Source: Pleurotus ostreatus/Saccharomyces cerevisiae fusant (Eukaryota > Opisthokonta). Taken from it: a DNA stretch of 64,000 nucleotides. A program made the position numbers and the translations under genes. The stretch covers positions 1 to 64,000 of the forward strand of contig JAMQCK010000021.1 of assembly GCA_024196135.1 (NCBI GenBank), read 5' to 3'. Positions within the stretch are counted from its first letter, which is position 1. The number at the start of each line of letters is the position of its first letter. Shown in pieces: positions 57,901 through 64,000 of the stretch. A model generated the notes under the pieces. It was not told the origin of the DNA. It made no database searches and worked only from the letters and a program-made list of their open reading frames with translations.

Positions 57901-58828
57901 GGCGCGGGAAGCGAGCCCGTCGCTCGCACGCCGAGAGGTGGAGGGACCAGCACGAGAGGTGGAAGGGCCGGCGCTCGAGTTCCCGGCGTCCGCTCGGGAG
58001 CGTTGCATGGCCTCCTGCACCATAGCTTCTTCAGCTTCGCTCTCCTCGGCGTCGTCGATGTCATCGGAGTCGTAGGCTTGAGCCTGTCGCCCGCGCGAGG
58101 GCGTTTGCTTCTTGTTGGTACGGCGAGGAGGGGCGGGGGTATCTGAGCCGTACTGGCTCCGGTCTTCATCATCGGAGGATGCGTTATCGTCGTCGTCCGA
58201 GGCAACGAACTCGGACACCGAGCTGCCAGGGTCAGATTCGGAGGGGGGAAACTCGTCATCATCTTCATCTTCGGCGTCGCTGGTGCGCCTGCTTGCGCGC
58301 GCAGACATCCGGCCTCTCACCGGCGCCTGTAGTCAGTTCAGTACGGCAATTTGAGCGCATACATGCAGCACGCACCTTGTCCTTCCTGGTGCCTTGACCC
58401 TTGCCTTTGTCAGCCGTGGCCACCGACGTCGCCGCTCGCTTCTTCGGCACCACAATCTCAACGTAGACATTGCTCTCTGTCGCTCGACGCTTGGGGGCAG
58501 GTCTCGTTCTCCTAGTCGTCTTGCTTGAGACCGCCGGCAGCTCGTCCTCTTCGCTTTCTGAGCTGTCTGGGGCTGAGCGCTTGGCGCTGCGACTGGTGCT
58601 GGTCCTCGCACTCCGCTTCGATGCGGCTCTCGTTGGCGTTGCTTTCGCTGCTTGTTTTCCTTTCAGGGGGGCCAATTCATCTTCGTCCTCCCCCTCGTCG
58701 CTCGTCGGCGGGGTTTCTTGCACAGATGGTGAGAAGATGCCGTCGTTGCTAACAGGAGTAAAGGGGGAGTTCGTCGTCGCCCTCGAGGCGGCCGACAGTC
58801 TAGTTGAGCGCCTCATCGACGAGGCCAT
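54990..58828 (-). CDS. RAD16: RAD16-like SNF2 ATPase with RING finger (nucleotide excision repair)
   Basis: In yeast RAD16 pairs with RAD7 for global-genome excision repair of non-transcribed DNA. Twelve exons on the minus strand: 58828-58376, 58326-56965, 56916-56851, 56800-56635, 56581-56433, 56375-56222, 56170-55707, 55656-55524, 55472-55350, 55296-55217, 55161-55048 and 54995-54990 (a 6-nt last exon, Leu-stop). The product is 1089 residues. Residues 1-390 are acidic and basic low complexity. Helicase motifs: [20 protein letters not shown] (motif I), [11 protein letters not shown] (II), [11 protein letters not shown] (III), and [12 protein letters not shown] (VI). A C3HC4 RING ([20 protein letters not shown] to CPVC) lies between the helicase lobes, as in RAD16 and RAD5. 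The end ...[12 protein letters not shown] matches RAD16. No HIRAN domain, which argues against RAD5. Confidence 0.93.
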
Positions 58829-58884
58829 ACTTGTTGTTCGAGATGGGAGTCAAGAACAAAGGAATACAACAAAGCAATTTGTCG

Positions 58885-58950
58885 CGTGACCGGCACCGGC
58901 GTGACTCTCATTAGGCGCGTGACTGACGCGACTTGTCACGCGTTCGTGAC
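58885..58950 (-). promoter_or_regulatory. cluster of CGTGAC/GTCACG sites with an ACGCGT box
   Basis: CGTGAC occurs at 58885, 58900, 58919 and 58945, and GTCACG at 58935, all 57-120 bp upstream of the RAD16-like start. ACGCGT (the MluI cell-cycle box bound by MBF) is at 58938-58943. The arrangement CTTGTCACG...CGTGAC also occurs upstream of SEC13. Cell-cycle or damage control is plausible but inferred. Confidence 0.4.
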
Positions 58951-59249
58951 TCACATTGCGCAACTTCAACTTCAACATGTGAAATCCCGCTGAGTGTGTA
59001 TTCCAAAGTGACACTGTGCTAGGTAGACTCCACAATCTCTAGAGAGATACACACGTACTCGAGTCGTCAAGTACGCCGGAGTTCTCCCGTTCATCAGGAA
59101 TATTTTACTTCAGCTTTCCAGACCATTGCGTACGCGCTGAATGCAGCAACGTAGACTCTCAAGACGCTGGAGAGAGATAGACGGAAATATCACCCGCCTC
59201 GGCAAGGCGTCAAAGGAAGCTCGACGCAATCGAACGGTCTTGATCTTGC
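58951..59249. other. intergenic
   Basis: About 300 bp between the RAD16-like promoter cluster and the 3' end of family L copy 2. Nothing else seen. Confidence 0.4.
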
Positions 59250-60273
59250 TCAATGGTCCATGGCTTTCTCGAGCAGCGTCTCGTCAACGGTACGGAATAC
59301 GACTTTGATCTCGCGCGCAGCTCTCACAACATCCTTCGGGACCTCGCCAGTCATTTCCACATCAAGACGGCGCCTGAGACCATGTTCGTAGCGAGCTTTC
59401 AGCGTCCCAAGGAGCACCTCCGCCGTAAGCCCTTGAATGTTCACCAAACTCAGGCGCCTCAGCTTGGAGAACCAATGCCCGCTCTTCAGCGCGTCGGTAA
59501 CGCGGCTCCGGACGTTCGCGTTGGTCTGCAGGCGTAGGGTGACGAGGTTCGCGGCCGCGTCAGACTCGAGCCACTTGGTGAAGCCGGCCTCGTAAGTGCA
59601 GTGCCACTGCAGGGAGACGTGCTTAAGCTTGCCCGTTTCGCCACAGACCGTGAGGAGATCGAAGGCAGCCTCTTCGAAGTAGCGGGAGGAGTATCCTTTG
59701 CGAAGAATCTTGATCGTCTCGAGGTCAGGCAGGATGACACCGCGGAGCGCGTCCGCAAGGTCGGTACGAGAGTCTCGCTCACTGTTGTTGCCGCGGAGGA
59801 CGAGATCACGGAGGCGGCGGGCGACGATAGGGCAAGCGAGCGCGTTTCGGACGATCCTCCTCAGCCTAGCGTCCTCGCCGATAGGGAGAACATCCAACAT
59901 GTCGACGCCGTAAATTTCCGTTAGGTCCTCACGCCAAGGCGCTTCCTGCAACAGCAGCAAAAATTGGGCGGCGGTGGCACAGCTGGAGACGAAGGTGTCG
60001 TAGTAGTACCGGCCTTGCTTGCGAGCGAATTGCTTGTCCGAGAAAGGCTCCGTACGTGCGGCAGCTGATAGAATTATTAGCGATGAAGTCAACACGATGA
60101 GTATCCGAGCGCACCTTTCGCAGGGCGATGGTCCTTGTCGCCATAAGGCAGACGTGAAGTCGGGTTGCCACTGTCGAGCGTCAGAACCTGGTACAAGGAC
60201 AAGTAGCGCTAGCTTACGATCGAGATCGGCTTCCAGAAGCAACAGGTTGATCGCTCGTGGTCGCTTTAGGCAT
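59250..60273 (-). CDS. family L protein (LRR-like), unknown function, copy 2
   Basis: Exons on the minus strand 60273-60218, 60170-60115 and 60064-59250 give 308 residues. The alignment with 44200-45254 is close throughout: VASGSRSRS, PYGDKDHRPAK in a 56-nt second exon, YYYDTF, DLTEIYGVDML, ADALRGVILPDLETIKILRK, HVSLQWHCTYEAGFTKWLES, LQTNANVRSRVTDALKSGHW and KLRRLSLVNIQGLT. Leu-rich strands every 25-30 residues suggest degenerate LRRs. A continuous frame to 60392 exists without splicing but reads a different frame in the second exon and loses the similarity, so the spliced model is preferred. No known catalytic motif. Repeat-element copy 3 begins about 200 bp beyond its start, the same layout as copy 1. 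Confidence 0.73.
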
Positions 60274-60479
60274 ATTAGAGATGCGAACACTTGCGGGTGG
60301 GTAAGTGGGGCTTGCGAAGTTTGGAAGATTATTGTATATCCGTGCTCAAGCCGCCCTTTATACGCACGGTGCCACCCTTGTGCCACCGTCATCAGTGCTC
60401 ATCCGGATTCACGATCGAAATCAGGCCAGAGAAAGGCCCGAAAATGCCACTTCCATTGCTGCCACCCAGTCAGGCTGTG

Positions 60480-62175
60480 TCGAAGGCCAATGATCCGCAG
60501 CTGGCACATGGTCAAGAAGTCCAAGAATCGTCATGCCTAGTGGCGCGCAGCTCAATGCCAGTACCTGACGAGACGCCTGAGCGCCTCGCGGTGTACGCTG
60601 ACCATGTTTGAGTGCCGCAGTAAATGGGGAAGAATGCAGCACGAACTCTCCGCAGTCCATTGACCCTTACCAACGGTGTGGGGTAGGTTAGAATGCAAAA
60701 TAAGCGACCGCCTCGCAATGGAGGGCCAACGCACACCTCATGGCTATGGCCCGACGCAACATGCGGCAATTTCAAAAATGGAACAATGGAGGCCGCCACG
60801 TGGTGATCACGTGCACCAGGGTATATAAGGGCGCGGGCATCAATGCATGTTCTCCCATACCCCCGCCGTCGGATACGGATCCAACTGACTACCAATGCCT
60901 CGGCTGGCGTGCTCTTTCCGGCGAGGGCGTGTGGCCTGCTGCGCGCCCTTGCTGACTGCTGTGCGGGGCTAATGCGCTCAATCGGATGGTAGCGGGTCGC
61001 CACTGCGGCCACTGGCATGCATTTGCCAGTGGCGGCGAGACCTGCAGCGTTGGGCTCACCACTTACGATGGCCGGGTCGCGGGTGCTGATGACGGGCCGG
61101 TTGGTTCACGGAAACGGTCCACGGTCTCGAGGTTCCCCGCGTCGTCGCCGAAATGGGACCATGCCGGCTACGTATGGAGGTGAGTGGAATCCTGTCCATC
61201 GCGAGTGTGTGCTCGATGTCGAGGACGCGCCCATCGTTTTCTCCGCGAAGCGATGGTGCGCTGAGATGTCTGCGTGCACTCGCTGTGCGGAGCTGCGTCG
61301 GTGAAGCCACACGTCCGTAATGGACATGTGGCGGAAGCGACGCACCTTCGTGGGGGTCGGCTGCCACACGTGCAGGCGTTGCGGGAGTGTACCAGTAGTT
61401 GTTCGTCGTCTTTGACGCTCAGCGAACCGCTACAATCCGCCTCGTCTGCCTTGCGGTCAGCCGAAAGACGGTATAATGTTTGGAACTTTTTTCGGCCCTT
61501 AATGGGGTAGTCGTCAGACACAGAGCCCAACTGACTGCCAATGCCTCGGCTGGCGTGCTCTTCCTGGCGAGGACGTGTGGCTTGCTGCATGTTCTCGCTG
61601 ACATTTGCGCAGGCTGTGTTGTGCGGGGCTAATGCGCTCAGCCGGATGGTAGCTGGGTCGTAGCGCGCTCACTGCTCGCGCTATCGTCGCACGGCGATAG
61701 CGCACCAGTGGCAGCGAGACCTCCAGCGTTGGGCTCATCGCGTGCGATGGTTCGGGGCGCGGGGGGCCCATGACGGGTCGTGGTTCTCGGTGCACGGTTC
61801 ACGGCCTCGAGGGTCCCCGCGTCGTCACCGTTGTTGAATGTCGACGGGACCGTGCCGGCCACGTAGCGCGGTGAGTGGGTATGTGTCGCGGCGGGCTGGC
61901 GTCCGGCGCCGACGACGCTCGTGCTCATCCTCGCATGGAGCGAGCTGAGGCGCCGGGCGTGCAGAGGTGTGGGTCGTTACTGATGTCGTTCACCCACCTT
62001 GGTGTGGCTGGACGAAGGAGACGGCCGGTGCCTTTCCCGCCACATAGACGGGCAATCTTTGGAATCTTTCACAGTCCTATCGAGGACTTGAAGAATAGTA
62101 TGTCAGTCGCCTCGTCGTGTAAAGCACGTAGATCGACCGTTGCGTGCTGTACTAGTTCGTAGTTTCTTGCTATAA
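60480..62175 (+). repeat. tandem-unit repeat element, copy 3 (two units)
   Basis: The 5' block from about 60480 (CCGCAGCTGGCACATG) leads to TGATCACGTG at 60803-60812 and TATATAA at 60822-60828. Two units follow, with the GGGACC landmark at 61155 and 61846 (spacing 691) and GTTTGGAAC at about 61476. The terminal unit subtype and the right end (TAGTTTCTTGCTATAAAG near 62160-62175) match copy 1. This is the cleanest copy: no MITE and no extra internal units. Short open frames inside are not called. Confidence 0.75.
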
Positions 62176-62432
62176 AGTGTACGCGAGCGGCTTGTTTGCC
62201 GCGAGTCGTGCAAGGGTAAAAATGCGTACCACAGCCCCGCTGCTACCAGTCCCGAGCGATGCTCGCCTTTGATGGAGGTAGGCTAAGCGTATGCAATGGC
62301 ACTGGCAGAAGCGAGTTGAGGGCGAGAAGGAAGGTGCTAAGATTTGCCAATTGCTGAGCGCTCTCGGAGTCTACTTCGATTCATGCTACCCTGAACGATC
62401 TACTAGACATTCTATCTATCGTTCTGAGCGCT

Positions 62433-63967
62433 CTACATATCCTTGTGCACCCGAGCAGGCCGGCGCGCCGCACGGCCCTGGCGGTCACGGTAGAAGAGGA
62501 CCGAGCCTGATAAAATTATGAGTACTCCGACGACATGGAAAGACATGAGACGAGGATCAAGGACATGCAAAGAGAGTGAAGGACGAAGAGGAGGAGGATA
62601 TGCAAAGAGGAGGAAGGACGTGCAGCAACGAACGACGGACAAATCAATAGAAAGCTCACCTTCATCCTCCACGAACTGACACCGGTTATAGCTCTCCCAA
62701 AGTGCCTCAAAGATCGGCTGCTCCGAGTATGCGTAGTGCTCGCCGATGAACGCACGCAGGTACTTCGTCGCTTCTTCGCCGTGGTCTGTAATATTCTGTG
62801 AGCATCTTATCCATCCCCGCAAACGAACGCGATGGACGTACAAAAGGGCATCTTCGGGAAGAACTAGAAATGAGCGCGGGTCAGCATGAGTCTCCATGGT
62901 ACGATAGTGAGCTCGAAAAGGGAAGCGCACGCACATGATGTACCACATGGAAATGCGCGACGTCGTGGAGGAAGAAGCGGCCCTGCCAGCCCAAGAACGG
63001 ACGGTCGACGGTGGCGGCGGCGCCGCGCTGGAAGTTCCACTCCTTCCCGCGGTAGTGCGGCAGGTCAGGAGTGGTATGGTGGAGGTAGGTGATCATGATG
63101 ACTATGGGAGGCGTCAGTGAGTGTATAGGAGAGGATGCGCGTCAGCGAGGGCTCATAAAGGGTAAGCGTCAGAGGGATCATGGAGGATCAGGAGGAGGGT
63201 AGGGCGGCGGATGCTAATGGGAGAGGGGTGGGCGAAATGGGATGGGTGAACCACATGGGATGAAGGACAGAACGATATGAACGGCCGAAAGGGTATGAAT
63301 CGCCAAAATGGAACGAAGTACACTCACACCAGTGCGTCACCAGCAGCCACGGGATGCCGTAGTACTTCACCACCGCCGCAAATGAATATGCGTAGCTCGC
63401 GCTGATGACCGCGACGATCATTGCCCCGATCCCGGCGTTACTGAGGAGGACGGCGGTGCGCTGCTCGGGGGTGAAGAGGATGGAGCTTGCTATATGAGGA
63501 TTGGCGATGCATTAATAAAAGAACGGGGTGAAGTGAGCGCCAAGGTCGATGAACAACAGGAGGTTGACTGACGATCGAAGTGGTTTGTGCCTTTCGCTGC
63601 TAGGGTGTTAGCTGGACATAACGAGAGCGAACAAGGGTGCTCACGATATGTCTTTTGTCCAGAGACGTTGAAGACTGAGACAAAGTCAGTCGAGAGACAG
63701 AACATAGTCGAAGGATGACATACGCAAATACGCCGGGAACGCTACCAACTGCTGCCTTACGAGCATGAACAGCGTATAAACAGGCGTGTCGCCGAAGATC
63801 TCATCGTAGTCGATTGCGCGCGCTGCATGCGCGGGCGGCAATCCCAGCTCCGTGCGCGTCTTCGGTACGTACACCTCGTCGCGCTCCATGGACGCGTGAT
63901 TGCTGTGATGCCGATGGTGCGAGATCTTCCACGAGAAGTATGGCGTCCAGAGGAGTGTGTGGGTGAT
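62433..63967 (-). CDS. delta-12-type fatty acid desaturase, 5' end beyond the window
   Basis: Membrane di-iron enzyme of the ER that introduces the second double bond into oleoyl lipids to give linoleate. Visible exons on the minus strand: 63967-63724, 63674-63645, 63596-63573, 63489-63328, 63101-62935, 62863-62842, 62785-62660 and 62506-62433; the upstream part, with the first His box, is off the edge. The second His box is in [15 protein letters not shown], and the third is HVVHH after FFLHDVAH. Other landmarks: [30 protein letters not shown] and QFVEDEG followed by [10 protein letters not shown] near the C-terminus. Several exons are only 22-30 nt. Hydrophobic helices lie around [20 protein letters not shown]. 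The double-bond position (12 versus 15) is inferred from overall similarity, not proven. Confidence 0.9.
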
Positions 63968-64000
63968 CTGCGGGCGCGAGAGTAGCGTCAGAAAGCGTAC

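Noticed and set aside
57452..58146. Plus-strand frames of about 200 codons over the RAD16-like gene
   Set aside because: Mirror of acidic and Ser-rich coding sequence; no domain of their own.
60844..60995. Conserved-looking peptide MHVLPYPRRRI just after the TATA box of copy 3
   Set aside because: The ATG is only about 20 nt past the TATA box, so it would precede or coincide with the transcription start; copy 1 does not keep it.
1..64000. CRISPR arrays, bacterial operons, rRNA, telomeric repeats or viral genes
   Set aside because: None seen; gene structure is nuclear fungal throughout and no array or rRNA signature is present.

Overview
The window is nuclear DNA of a filamentous fungus, most likely an agaricomycete basidiomycete. 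Most genes are cut by many introns of about 45-60 nt with GTGCGT or GTGAGT-type donors. Third codon positions are GC-rich. Local expansions of F-box genes, eukaryotic DUF262 genes and a MYND-finger protein all fit that group. Exon junctions were worked out by eye from splice motifs, reading frame and family alignment; there is no transcript evidence behind them.

Layout. 0-5 kb: a 5'-truncated copy of an unnamed family (here family V, hallmark VPAPWF) and an intronless F-box gene. 5-15 kb: a HAL2-type 3'(2'),5'-bisphosphate nucleotidase, a typical 2-Cys peroxiredoxin, a small secreted protein and a large DUF262 protein. 15-26 kb: two more intronless F-box genes, a full family V gene, SEC13, tRNA-Phe, a small membrane protein and a third family V gene. 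26-39 kb: three paralogues of an F-box protein with a propeller-like C-terminal region, the first interrupted by a 2.05-kb terminal-inverted-repeat element, plus a BTB protein and a second DUF262 gene. 39-44 kb: an FAD aromatic-ring monooxygenase, an intron-containing tRNA-Ala and a MYND-finger protein. 44-62 kb: mitochondrial EF-G and a RAD16-like SNF2/RING repair ATPase, mixed with three copies of a repeat element, two of them next to paralogous genes of unknown function (family L). 62-64 kb: the 3' part of a delta-12-type fatty acid desaturase that runs off the right edge.

The housekeeping genes (HAL2, peroxiredoxin, SEC13, EF-G, RAD16, desaturase) are independent single genes, not a pathway cluster. 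The accessory part is more unusual. It holds duplicated F-box genes, each family V copy beside an F-box gene, two DUF262 paralogues sharing intron positions and a 10-nt microexon, and a dispersed element I found no name for. That element has a 5' block with a TATA box followed by tandem units of about 0.68 kb. It occurs near 45.5-49.0 kb (+), 52.6-54.2 kb (-) and 60.5-62.2 kb (+), and its first and third copies form a segmental duplication with a family L gene. A 413-bp MITE with near-perfect ends and a 6-bp target duplication sits inside the first copy, and a lone end of the same MITE sits inside the second.
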